Assembly (NCBI RefSeq): GCF_001650915.1 | Contig: NZ_LXYO01000023.1 | Span: forward strand, 992,001-1,056,000 | Origin: Marinobacter sp. EhC06 | GTDB lineage: Bacteria > Pseudomonadota > Gammaproteobacteria > Pseudomonadales > Oleiphilaceae | DNA: 64,000 bases | Direction of reading: 5' to 3' | In this document: piece by piece, positions 1-8,624 of the stretch | How positions within the stretch are numbered: the stretch's first letter is position 1 | Layout: each line of letters begins with the position of its first letter | Position numbers and translations under genes: made by a program | The notes under the pieces: model-generated | What the model saw: the letters and a program-made list of their open reading frames with translations, nothing else | Told to the model about the DNA's origin: nothing | Databases searched by the model: none

Positions 1-2
1 GC

Positions 3-1076
3 CGGCTGACCGATCGGTTTCGTGAGGGGTTTCGCCTGGGCCGGAGTGTGGAGTGGAAAATCCATCTCTACTTTGTCGAGAACCCGATCATGGAAGTGAC
101 CTTTGCCGATCCGGCTCTACATTTTCTGGTGCTTTTGCCCGAACGGATGCGACCGGGAACCTATCTTCCCGAAATCAAACTGATGCTGAAACTGGCCTTG
201 CCGCTGGCGGTCCTGGTGATCATGTGCCTGGTGATCTATCGCCACCTGATGACCCCCCTGCGTCAGCTTGAGTTCGCCACGCGTCAGTTTACCGACGGCA
301 ATCTCGGAGTGCGGGTCCGGGCGATGTTGGGTAACCGTAATGATGAGCTTGCGGCACTGGCAGAGACCTTTGACCGAATGGCTGAGCGCACCGGCACCCT
401 GATCCTGACCCAGCGTCGCCTGATTGCGGACCTCTCTCACGAGCTGCGTACGCCGCTTGCCCGGATTGAAATGGCCTTAAGCTGCGGGCAGGAGGGAATC
501 GATACCCCGCATCTGCTGCCCCGCATCCAGCGTGAATGCGGGACAATGCGCAACCTGGTTGAAGACACCCTGACGCTGGCCTGGCTGGAGAATGAAAAAC
601 CCAGCCTCAGCGAAGAAACCCTGGACCTGATCGATCTCTTGGACAGTATCCTCGACGATGCCCGGTATGAATATCCGGACCACACCATTGATGCGGAGTT
701 GCCCGACGGGGCCGAACTTGCCGGAAGCAGTCATCGGGCACTGGCCCAGGCCATTGAGAATGTGATTCGCAACGCCTGCAACTACACGCCGGCGGGCGGG
801 ACGGTCCGGATCAGTCTCAGGGCGAGCGAACGAGGTTATCGCCTCGAAGTGGCCGATCAGGGGCCGGGCGTACCATTGGAGCAGTTGGATCTCATCTTCA
901 AACCCTTCTTCCGTTCGGCCAAGGCGCGGGATCACTGGCCGACCGGTTACGGTTTGGGCCTGGCGTTGGCCAGGCGCCAGGTAGAGGCAACAGGCGGCTG
1001 GATACGCGCGGAGAATCTGTCTTCTGGCGGTCTGTTGATGCGTATATGGCTACCTATGAACGCTAGTGAGAATTAG
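3..1076 (+). CDS. Two-component sensor histidine kinase, 5'-truncated by the window edge
   Basis: Inner-membrane sensor kinase missing its N-terminus; the frame is open to the window edge, so the true start is outside. Visible in order: the end of a periplasmic part, one membrane segment (around 185-240, LALPLAVLVIMCLVIY), a HAMP linker, the H-box DLSHELRTPL with the phospho-acceptor His codon at 438-440, the N-box ENVIRNACNYTP, the G1 box VADQGPGVP and the G2 box GYGLGLALARR. All ATP-binding motifs look intact. The partner response regulator is not in the window and probably lies upstream. Its position directly before a TonB receptor resembles PfeS-type kinases that induce ferric-siderophore uptake; that role is inferred from context only. 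Confidence 0.9.
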   Translation, partial: RLTDRFREGFRLGRSVEWKIHLYFVENPIMEVTFADPALHFLVLLPERMRPGTYLPEIKLMLKLALPLAVLVIMCLVIYRHLMTPLRQLEFATRQFTDGNLGVRVRAMLGNRNDELAALAETFDRMAERTGTLILTQRRLIADLSHELRTPLARIEMALSCGQEGIDTPHLLPRIQRECGTMRNLVEDTLTLAWLENEKPSLSEETLDLIDLLDSILDDARYEYPDHTIDAELPDGAELAGSSHRALAQAIENVIRNACNYTPAGGTVRISLRASERGYRLEVADQGPGVPLEQLDLIFKPFFRSAKARDHWPTGYGLGLALARRQVEATGGWIRAENLSSGGLLMRIWLPMNASEN

Positions 1077-1080
1077 TAAC
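1062..1080. promoter_or_regulatory. Candidate Fur box upstream of the TonB receptor gene
   Basis: GCTAGTGAGAATTAGTAAC matches the 19-bp Fur consensus GATAATGATAATCATTATC at 13 of 19 positions by eye. It overlaps the last codons and stop of the kinase gene and sits about 84 bp before the receptor start, where iron repression would be expected. The octamer GAATTAGT recurs at 1137-1144, 67 bp downstream, close to the receptor start. No clear -35/-10 pair could be assigned. Confidence 0.5.
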
Positions 1081-1163
1081 AAATGTAAAAGTTCTTCACA
1101 TTACCAAAGCTTCAAAGAAGAATGTGCGCCAAATAGGAATTAGTCGCATTAAACGGAGCGCAC

Positions 1164-3149
1164 ATGAGTACCCATATAATCCGGACCACGACCCGTCCTG
1201 CACCCCGCTGCAAGCCGCTTTGCCTGGCGATCGCCACGTTGATGGCGAGCCCTCTGGTGCTGGCCCAGAGCGAGACTGAATCCTTGAAGCCGATCGAAGT
1301 TACCGCTGAGCGCAACGCCGAGAGCGATGTCGTGGTGACCGAGGAGCAGATTGAAAAGTTTCAGGCGAGCGACCTTGAAGATGTGTTTGCCAGCCAGCCC
1401 GAGGTCGCTGTGGGTGGTTCCGTCGGTATTGCCCAGAAAGTCTATGTCCGGGGTATCGAGGATCCGCTGTTGAACGTCACCATAGACGGTGCCACCCAGG
1501 CCGGCGCGCTGTTCCATCACACCGGCCGTCTGGCGGTGGAGCCGGAACTGCTCAAGCGGGTTGAGGTGGAAGCCGGCGCGGGTCGGGCCACCTCCGGTGC
1601 CGGTGCTCTCGGTGGCGCTATCCGGTTTGTCACCAAGGATCCGGAAGACCTGCTGCGCCCGGGCGAGCAGTTGGGCGCCCTGGTGAAGTTTGGTTCCTTC
1701 TCGAACACCGACGGTTACCGGGCCAGCACCACGCTGTTTGGGCGCCTGAGTGACCGCTGGAGCACGTTGGTGTCAGTTAACCAGAGTGACCATGAGCGCT
1801 TCGAGGACGGCGACGGCAATGAGATTCCCGGCACAGACTCCCGCCAACAACTGGGCTTCGCCAAGATCGTCGGCCAGCTCCCGGGCGACCAGACCCTGAA
1901 ACTGAGCCATGAGGTTCGTACCGATGAGGGCGAGCGACCGCAGCGCCCCCAATGGCAGATCAGTGGGTTCAACCCGCTTTATGACCTGGACGGTCGCCGC
2001 GACACCACAACCGTGAACTATGGATTTGAACCGGCGGCCAACCCGCTGGTGGACCTGGGCCTGACCGTATATTACACCGAGTCCGAGCTGGAACAGAACG
2101 TGGTCAATCGCTGGGGGCGCTATTTTGGCTTTACCCGCAGCATCGGTGGGGATCTTCGCAACAGCTCCGAGCTGGGCAGCCATACTCTGACCTACGGGGT
2201 GGACTATCGCGAGGACAGGGTCAATGCTGGCGGTGCCGCCAATCGTCGGGCCGAGGAAGAGAACGGAACCGTTACCGGCGTCTACCTGCAGGATGATTAC
2301 TGGCTCACTGACCATCTTCTGCTGAGCGCCGGCGTGCGATACGACGACTACCAGCTCGACGACAACAACGACCAGAGCTTCAGTGAAAACGACGTCAGCC
2401 CCAACGCCAACGTGGCCTGGGAAGTGATCGATGGCCTGACCCTGAGGGCCGGCTACGCGGAAGCCTTCCGGGGCCCGAGCACCCACGACACCTTCAAGAT
2501 CGACCGGGCCCAGAACGATCCGGACCTGAAGGGCGAGAAGGCGAAGAACAGGGAAGTGGGTTTTGATTACATCTACCGCAACTTTACGCTCTCCGGTGAG
2601 GTCTATCGCTCGGAAATCCGGGATGCCATTGCCGATCCGCTGTTCGGGCCGGTGATCTACCAGAACATCGGCGACCTGGAATCCGATGGCTACCGCATCG
2701 GTACCAGCTATCACTGGCAGGGTCTGCAGGCCGGGCTGAGCTTTCACAGCAACGAGGCCGAGGTCAACGGCGAGCCGCTGACCGTCTACGTCCACAACCT
2801 GCTGGGCAACAGCATCGGAGACACCTGGGTGGCGGATCTGTCCTACCGCTGGGACCGCAACTTGGAGTTCGGCTGGCAGGGCCGCTTTGTCCAGGGTATC
2901 GACGATCTTGAAACCTCCGTCGGCACCATCGACAAGCCCGGTTATGGCGTACACGACCTGTTCGTGCACTGGCTGCCCACCGGCAACGAAGACTTGCGCC
3001 TGACCCTGACCGTCAAGAACGTAGGCGACAAGCAGTACATCGACCACGCCAGCAACGCGGACTACGAGAGCATTCCCGGCTACGAGGGCGTGATTGGCCT
3101 GCCCGAACCCGGCCGGGATATCCGGCTTGGTCTGGCCTTGCGGTTCTGA
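1164..3149 (+). CDS. TonB-dependent outer-membrane siderophore receptor
   Basis: Outer-membrane gated channel of 661 residues that would import a ferric siderophore using TonB energy. A signal peptide of about 34 residues ends at LVLA-Q. A TonB box PIEVTAE lies at residues 43-49. A plug domain follows (VYVRGIEDPLLNVTIDG, then GAGRATSGAGALGGAIRF), and the remainder is a 22-strand barrel ending in the aromatic residue typical of barrel proteins (LALRF). The ATG follows AACGGAG. It is the first gene of an uptake set and lies opposite a petrobactin-type biosynthesis operon, so ferric petrobactin or its photoproduct is the likely ligand. That substrate is inferred; the fold and class are not in doubt. 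Confidence 0.93.
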   Translation: MSTHIIRTTTRPAPRCKPLCLAIATLMASPLVLAQSETESLKPIEVTAERNAESDVVVTEEQIEKFQASDLEDVFASQPEVAVGGSVGIAQKVYVRGIEDPLLNVTIDGATQAGALFHHTGRLAVEPELLKRVEVEAGAGRATSGAGALGGAIRFVTKDPEDLLRPGEQLGALVKFGSFSNTDGYRASTTLFGRLSDRWSTLVSVNQSDHERFEDGDGNEIPGTDSRQQLGFAKIVGQLPGDQTLKLSHEVRTDEGERPQRPQWQISGFNPLYDLDGRRDTTTVNYGFEPAANPLVDLGLTVYYTESELEQNVVNRWGRYFGFTRSIGGDLRNSSELGSHTLTYGVDYREDRVNAGGAANRRAEEENGTVTGVYLQDDYWLTDHLLLSAGVRYDDYQLDDNNDQSFSENDVSPNANVAWEVIDGLTLRAGYAEAFRGPSTHDTFKIDRAQNDPDLKGEKAKNREVGFDYIYRNFTLSGEVYRSEIRDAIADPLFGPVIYQNIGDLESDGYRIGTSYHWQGLQAGLSFHSNEAEVNGEPLTVYVHNLLGNSIGDTWVADLSYRWDRNLEFGWQGRFVQGIDDLETSVGTIDKPGYGVHDLFVHWLPTGNEDLRLTLTVKNVGDKQYIDHASNADYESIPGYEGVIGLPEPGRDIRLGLALRF

Positions 3150-3156
3150 GGTCCCG

Positions 3157-4305
3157 ATGCGTCTGAATCCATTGCATGCCGCCCTGTTGGGCGGCGCTTT
3201 GCTGTTGTCTGCATCCCTGGCCCAGGCGGCGAGAACGGTGACCGACCTGGCCGGACGCTCGGTCACCGTGCCCGATCAGGTCCAGCGGGTGGTGCTGGGA
3301 GAAAGTCGATACATACCGGCGCTGGCGATTCTCGAGGGCGATCAGGTGGTGGGTCGCCTGGCTGGACTGCTGCCGGATTTTGAAAAAACCGATCCGGCGG
3401 GCTATGCCCAGTATCTGGACCGTTTTCCGGCCCTGGCCGAGGTGCCACGGGTGGGTCATGCCTCGGCCGACAGCTTCAGTCTGGAGAGTGTCCTTGCCAT
3501 GGGCGCGGATCTGGCCATTTTCAGTGTTGAGGGGCATGGTCCCAGCGCTCACAACCGGGCGCTGATCGACCGGCTGGAGCGGGCCGGTGTGGCGGTGGTG
3601 TTCGTGGACTTTCGCCAGGACCCCCTGGTCAATACCCCCAGAAGCATTAGCGTGCTGGGTGAGGCGCTGGGCCGGGAGGCTGAAGCACGGCGCTTTAACG
3701 CCTTCTACCAACGCGAGCTGGCGCTGGTTACCGACGTGGTGAAAACGATTCCCCGGGACCAGTGGCCGACGGTGTTCCTGCACAGCCGCGTGGGCCTGCA
3801 CGACAGCTGCTGCGAAACCATGGTCCACGGCATGATGGGCCTGTTTCTCGAAGCCGCCGGCGGCCGGAATGTTGCCGCCGATCGGATCCCCGGTGTCAGT
3901 GGTGTGTTGAACCTGGAATACCTGATTGCCGATCAGCCGGATCGCTACGTGGCGACCGCCATCGGATCCGGTGGCCTGGCAACTCCGATTCAGCAGCAAC
4001 CCTACGTGGTGTTGGGTGCCGGCGTGTCGGAAGCCATCGCCCGGCAGTCGCTGCAACGCATCACCAACCGTCCGGGACTGTCGGCGCTTACCGCGGTGCA
4101 GGAGCAGCGGGCGTTTGCGATCTGGCATCACTTCTACAACACACCGCTGAACGTGGTGGCCGTGCAGGCGTTGGCGCGCTGGTTCCATCCCGAACAGCTG
4201 GGCCACCTGGCACCCGAGCAGACCCTGGCGACGTTCTATGAGCAGTTCCAGCCCCTGCCCCTGAACGGCACTTACTGGGTGGCCGCCAAGGGAGAGGCGC
4301 CATGA
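3157..4305 (+). CDS. Iron-siderophore ABC transporter periplasmic binding protein (FecB/PeriBP type)
   Basis: Periplasmic ligand-binding component that should hand a ferric siderophore to the adjacent permease. The start at 3157 gives a normal signal peptide (MRLNPLHAALLGGALLLS, cleavage after AQA), whereas a longer open frame runs back into the receptor gene. The mature part opens with the class-III motif RTVTDLAGRSVTVPDQVQRVV. At 382 residues it is somewhat longer than many family members (about 300-350). The internal DSCCET Cys pair is unusual but unexplained. The gene starts 8 nt after the receptor stop and overlaps the permease by 4 nt, so translational coupling is likely. Confidence 0.88.
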   Translation: MRLNPLHAALLGGALLLSASLAQAARTVTDLAGRSVTVPDQVQRVVLGESRYIPALAILEGDQVVGRLAGLLPDFEKTDPAGYAQYLDRFPALAEVPRVGHASADSFSLESVLAMGADLAIFSVEGHGPSAHNRALIDRLERAGVAVVFVDFRQDPLVNTPRSISVLGEALGREAEARRFNAFYQRELALVTDVVKTIPRDQWPTVFLHSRVGLHDSCCETMVHGMMGLFLEAAGGRNVAADRIPGVSGVLNLEYLIADQPDRYVATAIGSGGLATPIQQQPYVVLGAGVSEAIARQSLQRITNRPGLSALTAVQEQRAFAIWHHFYNTPLNVVAVQALARWFHPEQLGHLAPEQTLATFYEQFQPLPLNGTYWVAAKGEAP

Positions 4306-5399
4306 CGCTGGCGTCCACAACGGAACACCTGCCAACCGCGAAGACGGTTGAACCCGGTGAAACCCTCGCCGGCCAGTATCGCCGTTTTGTGGTGCGCCGG
4401 GTGATCTGTCTGGTGGCTTTGGCCCTTGGCTGTCTAGTGGCGCTGCTGGTGGATGTGGCATCCGGCCCGGCCATGCTTGGATTGATGGATGTTGTCCACG
4501 GCCTCCTGAACCCTGACACACTGGATGCCGGTACCCGGGTGATTATCCAGGATATACGTCTTCCCTATGCCCTGATGGCGGTGGTGGTCGGCGCCTGCCT
4601 GGGCCTGGCGGGCGCCGAAATGCAGACAGTCCTCAACAACCCGCTGGCCAGTCCCTACACCCTTGGTGTGGGCGCCGCAGCCACCCTGGGAGCCTCTGTC
4701 GTCATCGTGTTCAACCTGTCGCTGTTCGGTCTTGCCGCGCACATCCTTCTGCCGCTGTCGGCGTTTGTCTTTGCGGCGGCTGCCTCCCTGCTGATTCTGT
4801 TGCTCTCAAGAACACTGGGCGCATCGGTTCATGCGGTGGTGCTGTTCGGGATTGCGTTGCTGTTCGGGATCAATGCCGTGGTGGGCCTGATCCAGTTTGT
4901 CGCCGATGCCGAATCGGTTCAGCAGATCGTGTTCTGGACCATGGGCAGCCTGGCCCGGGCGTCCCTGGACAAGGTGATGATTGTTGCCGTCGTTCTGGCC
5001 GCCTGCCTGCCGTTTTCCCTGCGCAACGCCTGGGCCATGACCCTGCTGCGCAGCGGCGAGGAGCAGGCCCGCAGCCTGGGCATCCGGGTGGAGCGGATGC
5101 GCCTGCTGGTGTTGCTGCGGGTCAGTCTGCTGACCGCCGCGGCCATGGCGTTTGTGGGGGAAATCGGCTTCATCGGGCTGGTGGCGCCCCACATCGCCCG
5201 CCTGATGCTCGGAGAGGATCACCGTTTTCTGTTGCCAGGCGGCGCCCTGGCCGGGGCCCTGCTGCTGTCGCTGTCGTCCATCGCCAGCAAGCTGCTGGTG
5301 CCCGGCGTGGTACTGCCGGTGGGCATTGTCACCGCTCTGGTGGGTATTCCCCTGTTCATTGCCCTGATTGTCGGGCGCAGCCGGAGACTTGCCCTGTGA
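4302..5399 (+). CDS. FecCD-family ABC transporter permease for iron-siderophore
   Basis: Integral inner-membrane permease of 365 residues, the usual FecCD/BtuC size, with about ten hydrophobic segments beginning near residue 35 (VICLVALALGCLVALLV). Family signatures include ADAEMQTVLNNPLASPYTLG-like sequence (here GAEMQTVLNNPLASPYTLG), and near the C-terminus GEIGFIGLVAPHIARLMLG, which forms the coupling helix that contacts the ATPase. Its ATG overlaps the stop of the binding-protein gene (ATGA), and its end overlaps the ATPase start. Only one permease gene is present, so it would act as a homodimer. Confidence 0.93.
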   Translation: MTLASTTEHLPTAKTVEPGETLAGQYRRFVVRRVICLVALALGCLVALLVDVASGPAMLGLMDVVHGLLNPDTLDAGTRVIIQDIRLPYALMAVVVGACLGLAGAEMQTVLNNPLASPYTLGVGAAATLGASVVIVFNLSLFGLAAHILLPLSAFVFAAAASLLILLLSRTLGASVHAVVLFGIALLFGINAVVGLIQFVADAESVQQIVFWTMGSLARASLDKVMIVAVVLAACLPFSLRNAWAMTLLRSGEEQARSLGIRVERMRLLVLLRVSLLTAAAMAFVGEIGFIGLVAPHIARLMLGEDHRFLLPGGALAGALLLSLSSIASKLLVPGVVLPVGIVTALVGIPLFIALIVGRSRRLAL

Positions 5400-6187
5400 G
5401 TCTGAAACTGACAAACGTGACCGCCGGCTACCGCCGCCATCCGGTATTCCGTGAACTCTCGCTGCCGGCCATCGCGCCCGGCTCTCTGGTTGCGGTGGTG
5501 GGACCGAACGCGGTGGGCAAATCGACCCTGCTCAAATCCCTCGCCGGCGTTCTGCCGGCCCGCGGTTCGATTGCCCTCGGCGGACAGGAACTCGACCGCC
5601 AGAGCCCCGGCGAACGGGTCCGCCAGATTGGCTACCTGCCGCAACCGCTGCCCCAGGCCATTCCCCTCGTGGCCTACGAGACCGTATTCAGCGCCTGCCG
5701 GTCGGCCCGGAGTGACTGGAGCCGGCGGGAAACCGAGCAAGCCATCGAGGCAGTCTTTGAAACCCTGGGCATCCGCGAACTGGCGCTGAAGCGCCTGTCG
5801 GAGATGTCGGGCGGCCAGCGCCAGATGGTCGGGTTGGCCCAGGTGCTGGTGCGTCAAACGCCACTGCTGCTGTTGGACGAGCCAACAAGCGCCCTGGACC
5901 TGCACTGGCAGCTCAACGTGCTGAACGCGGTGCGCGCGGCAACCGCCAATGACCGGGCTATCGCCCTCGTGGCCAGCCACGATCTGAACCTGGCTTTGCG
6001 TTTCTGTGATCAGGCACTGGTGCTGTCGCCCGGCGGCCGGGCAGAGCTCGGGGAGCCCGAGCAAGTCCTGACTCCGGGGCTGCTGGCGGACACCTACGGC
6101 ATCGAAGCCCGTATCGAGCGCTGTTCCCGGGGCCACCCCATTGTCTTGGCAGACAATCCGCTGTCTGCCGCGCGTCAATCCCTTTGA
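5396..6187 (+). CDS. Iron-siderophore ABC transporter ATP-binding protein
   Basis: Cytoplasmic ATPase of 263 residues that powers the FecCD-type permease. Walker A is GPNAVGKST (residues 36-44), followed by a Q-loop GYLPQPLPQ, the signature LSEMSGGQRQ, Walker B LLLLDEPTSALD and the switch histidine in VASHDLN. All catalytic motifs are intact. The start is GTG inside the end of the permease gene (GTGA overlap), which is typical of coupled translation in these operons. It completes an outer-membrane to cytoplasm uptake route with the three preceding genes. Confidence 0.94.
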   Translation: MSLKLTNVTAGYRRHPVFRELSLPAIAPGSLVAVVGPNAVGKSTLLKSLAGVLPARGSIALGGQELDRQSPGERVRQIGYLPQPLPQAIPLVAYETVFSACRSARSDWSRRETEQAIEAVFETLGIRELALKRLSEMSGGQRQMVGLAQVLVRQTPLLLLDEPTSALDLHWQLNVLNAVRAATANDRAIALVASHDLNLALRFCDQALVLSPGGRAELGEPEQVLTPGLLADTYGIEARIERCSRGHPIVLADNPLSAARQSL

Positions 6188-6218
6188 CACACTATTCACT
6201 CACACCAAGGAGTTCGCG

Positions 6219-6509
6219 ATGCCAGCCATGAATGCCCGTGTCACCAGTGCCAACCCCGGTCGCCTGATCAATCGTTTGGCCAAGCATTTCCGCCACAAGA
6301 TCGAGTCGCAGTGGACCGAAACCGACGGCGTCCTGACGTTCTCGATTGGGGTGTGCCGCCTAACAGCGGTTGATAACGCGCTGCGGCTGGAATGTCAGTC
6401 CGACACGGAGAAAGAACTGGAAGAGCTTGGTCAGGTGGTGGCCTCGCACCTCATCCGCTTTTCCGGGGATGAGGTGGCCGAGGTTCATTGGCAGACGGCT
6501 ACGGCCTGA
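6219..6509 (+). CDS. DUF2218 family protein
   Basis: Small protein of 96 residues with no signal peptide or membrane segment. The start at 6219 is chosen because it has a strong AAGGAG 8 bases upstream; the longer frame lacks a ribosome site. It resembles the DUF2218 family in size and pattern (LAKHFRHKIESQWTE near the N-terminus), whose members often sit with siderophore transport genes and whose activity is not established. It lies 31 bp after the ATPase on the same strand, so it is likely co-transcribed and iron-regulated. Its last 25 bases overlap the end of the convergent asbF gene. Confidence 0.75.
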   Translation: MPAMNARVTSANPGRLINRLAKHFRHKIESQWTETDGVLTFSIGVCRLTAVDNALRLECQSDTEKELEELGQVVASHLIRFSGDEVAEVHWQTATA

Positions 6510-7354
6510 GACTGGCGACTCTCTTCAAGTAAGCGCCGCAACTGGCGCAGGTCGCTTTCCACGACCCGGTAACTGTCAGGGCCGAACCACTCCAGGGAAA
6601 TATCCAGTGGATTGGACTCGGCCGGTCGCCGCCAGTTTGCGAGCGCCGCCAACAGCGGCCGGTAGTCGCAGGCGCCCTCAAGAACCGGCACCATGCCGTC
6701 GCGACACCCGGCCGGCGAATAGACGTTGGCGGGTGCGAACACGCCCAACTGGCTGTAATGCCCAATGTTCTTGAAGTGGCAATGCCGGATCCACTTCGCC
6801 AGCTGCTCGAAGGCGGTGCGGGGATCGGCCCCGGATTCCCAGACGTGCAACACATCGAAGTTGATGCCGAGGGCCGGATGGTCGGCGTCGACCAATAGCG
6901 CTAATGTGGATTCCACGGTATCCGCCAGGGTTCCGGGATGGGTTTCCAGTATCAGGGAAAGGCCCTCATCTGCAACGCATTGGGCCAGAGTCCGAAGGCG
7001 ACGGGTCAGCCCCCGACGCCGGTCCGGCGATACATCTGCGCTGCCCAGGTGGCCTGCGAAGGTTCTGACCTTGGGCGCCCGCCAGCGACGTGCCAACCGG
7101 CACAGTTCCCGAGTGTGGCGGATGGCTTCCACCTCGCTGCCCTCCAGTGGGAGGTAATCACTGACCATCGGCACTGTCAGATCCTGAGAGCGAAGCCAGT
7201 GGCCGTCCAGCTCCGGCTGGTCAGCAAGGTGGCGGGCATGGACGCCCCACAGCTCGATGCCGTTGAACCCCTGCGTCTGCGCCCAGGCAGCGAGTTCCCG
7301 AAGCGACACCAGGTGGTGACGAAACGAAATGGTACAGAGGTGGAAGCGAATCAT
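6485..7354 (-). CDS. asbF: AsbF-like 3-dehydroshikimate dehydratase (3,4-dihydroxybenzoate synthase)
   Basis: Predicted to convert 3-dehydroshikimate into 3,4-dihydroxybenzoate, the unusual catechol of petrobactin. The 289-residue protein has the sugar-phosphate-isomerase-like TIM barrel of AsbF, with acidic and His residues expected to bind the metal in LILETHPGTL, NFDVLHVW, IRHCHFKN and SLEWFGPD. Start at 7354 (MIRFHLCTISF) overlaps the asbE stop as ATGA; a longer frame starting further upstream is less likely. It is the last gene of the asb operon, in the same order as in Bacillus petrobactin operons. Substrate is inferred from family and context, which agree well. Confidence 0.88.
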   Translation of the reverse strand: MIRFHLCTISFRHHLVSLRELAAWAQTQGFNGIELWGVHARHLADQPELDGHWLRSQDLTVPMVSDYLPLEGSEVEAIRHTRELCRLARRWRAPKVRTFAGHLGSADVSPDRRRGLTRRLRTLAQCVADEGLSLILETHPGTLADTVESTLALLVDADHPALGINFDVLHVWESGADPRTAFEQLAKWIRHCHFKNIGHYSQLGVFAPANVYSPAGCRDGMVPVLEGACDYRPLLAALANWRRPAESNPLDISLEWFGPDSYRVVESDLRQLRRLLEESRQSQAVAVCQ

Positions 7355-8367
7355 GGCAATACCTCTGCGGTCTTTCTGGTGGGCACCCCAGGGCATAGCC
7401 TCGACTCTGCATGCTTCTGCCAGTGCCGAAACAGAGCCAGTAGCTGCGCCTTGATGGTGAACTCACGGTCATCCTGTTCATCCAGAAGCGCTTCCACACC
7501 CGCCAGCAAGGCATCATTCCCGGACATGGCGAGTTTTAGGGTCCGATACTGGATCTGGGTGTAGGTTTTCACAAGTCGATCAATGTCCTCGCACACAGCC
7601 TCGAACCAGGAGTCGCCCTCGGCGGTTAGACCCTGATCCTCAAGCAGCCAGGCAAAGGCATGTTCGTAGGCGTACTTGCGAATGGCCATAACCGGTATTT
7701 CCCGAAACGCACCGGGCAGTTGATCCAGAGGCCGGACCGCCCGGGCTCCAGCATGGGCCCGGAAGATCTGGCGAAGCGCGTCCGTAAACGGGTTGGTGTC
7801 AGGTTTCATGCACTGGGCGAAATAGGCGGCCACAGTCTCCGCCGGCGTGTGGCGAATGTCCAGACCGTCGAACCAGAATCCACCGGCCGCGGCCGGTGAG
7901 CGCACTGAATCCAGAATCCGGTCCTTCGGCAGTGGCCCTTCCCAGCGAAAGTCGGGGTCGGACATGAACCACTGGTCCGGGTCGTCGGTGGCCTCCAGCA
8001 GCACGTAGTGCGGGAAGGGATTCTGGTGGAACTTGTTCTCCCGTTCCGGCAGCCGGAACAGGTCTAGCATGACCATCACCTGGCGATCTTCCGGTCGGTT
8101 CTCCACCAGTGACACCAACTGAAGGATGTTGGCCTCCTTGGATTGGTCATGGTCGTACCAGGGCTCGATGCGCACGCCGTATAGCAACCGGTACCATTCC
8201 CGGAACTGGTCATGGCGTGTATGAGGCGAGTGGTAGGACAGCACGAACCGGCTGTCGACGGAAAAGTCCGCATCCCATACGCCAAAGTAGAAGGGGCGAT
8301 GGTCTACGCCCGGGGTCCGCTTGATCAGCTCGCAAACGCAACTGACGAAGCAGTGTACCTTGATCAT
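7351..8367 (-). CDS. asbE: AsbE-like petrobactin condensing enzyme
   Basis: In the known pathway AsbE transfers the 3,4-dihydroxybenzoyl group from the carrier protein AsbD to a spermidine amine. This protein is 338 residues from the start at 8367 (MIKVHCFVSC), close to the expected family length. There are no membrane segments or signal. The start codon overlaps the asbD stop (ATGA) and the stop overlaps asbF, so the three are translated in a chain. A larger open frame extends about 300 bases upstream through asbD in another frame and is not real. I identify it mainly by its place in the operon plus length; no strong catalytic motif is recognised by eye. Confidence 0.8.
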   Translation of the reverse strand: MIKVHCFVSCVCELIKRTPGVDHRPFYFGVWDADFSVDSRFVLSYHSPHTRHDQFREWYRLLYGVRIEPWYDHDQSKEANILQLVSLVENRPEDRQVMVMLDLFRLPERENKFHQNPFPHYVLLEATDDPDQWFMSDPDFRWEGPLPKDRILDSVRSPAAAGGFWFDGLDIRHTPAETVAAYFAQCMKPDTNPFTDALRQIFRAHAGARAVRPLDQLPGAFREIPVMAIRKYAYEHAFAWLLEDQGLTAEGDSWFEAVCEDIDRLVKTYTQIQYRTLKLAMSGNDALLAGVEALLDEQDDREFTIKAQLLALFRHWQKHAESRLCPGVPTRKTAEVLP

Positions 8368-8624
8368 CGGGACACCTCCGCGCTCTGGCAGCCCGCAAGG
8401 AGGTTCTCGAGGTCTGCCACCGTCTCTGGTGGATTGGCCAGCAAGGCTTCTTCGGGCAGATACAACCCGTGTTCCAGCTCCAGATGCACAATCAGCTGCA
8501 GCAGCATGATGGAATCCAGGGCCAGATCGCCGTTCAGACGGGCGCTGCCGTTGAACGCCGCCAGGCGGGCGTTGGGCAGATGCTGTTCGATGACGATCTT
8601 GATGGCGTCGCGGGCAGCCGTCAT
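8364..8624 (-). CDS. asbD: AsbD-like aryl carrier protein
   Basis: Stand-alone acyl carrier of 86 residues that would hold 3,4-dihydroxybenzoate as a thioester. The phosphopantetheine attachment site is clear: LALDSIM with Ser38 as the modified residue, preceded by GDLAL and followed by LQLIVHLE, the standard helix-2 pattern. It needs a phosphopantetheinyl transferase, which is not encoded in this window. It overlaps asbC upstream and asbE downstream by 4 nt each, fitting its role as shuttle between those two enzymes. Confidence 0.87.
   Translation of the reverse strand: MTAARDAIKIVIEQHLPNARLAAFNGSARLNGDLALDSIMLLQLIVHLELEHGLYLPEEALLANPPETVADLENLLAGCQSAEVSR

Noticed and set aside
1773-3266. 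497-residue open frame antisense to the TonB receptor
   Set aside because: It lies entirely opposite a well-defined receptor gene, has no recognisable domain or ribosome site, and such long antisense frames are common in GC-rich DNA.
3013-4521. 502-residue open frame antisense to the binding protein and permease
   Set aside because: Composition is that of an antisense shadow (many Arg, His, Gln and Pro) and the + strand genes are clear.
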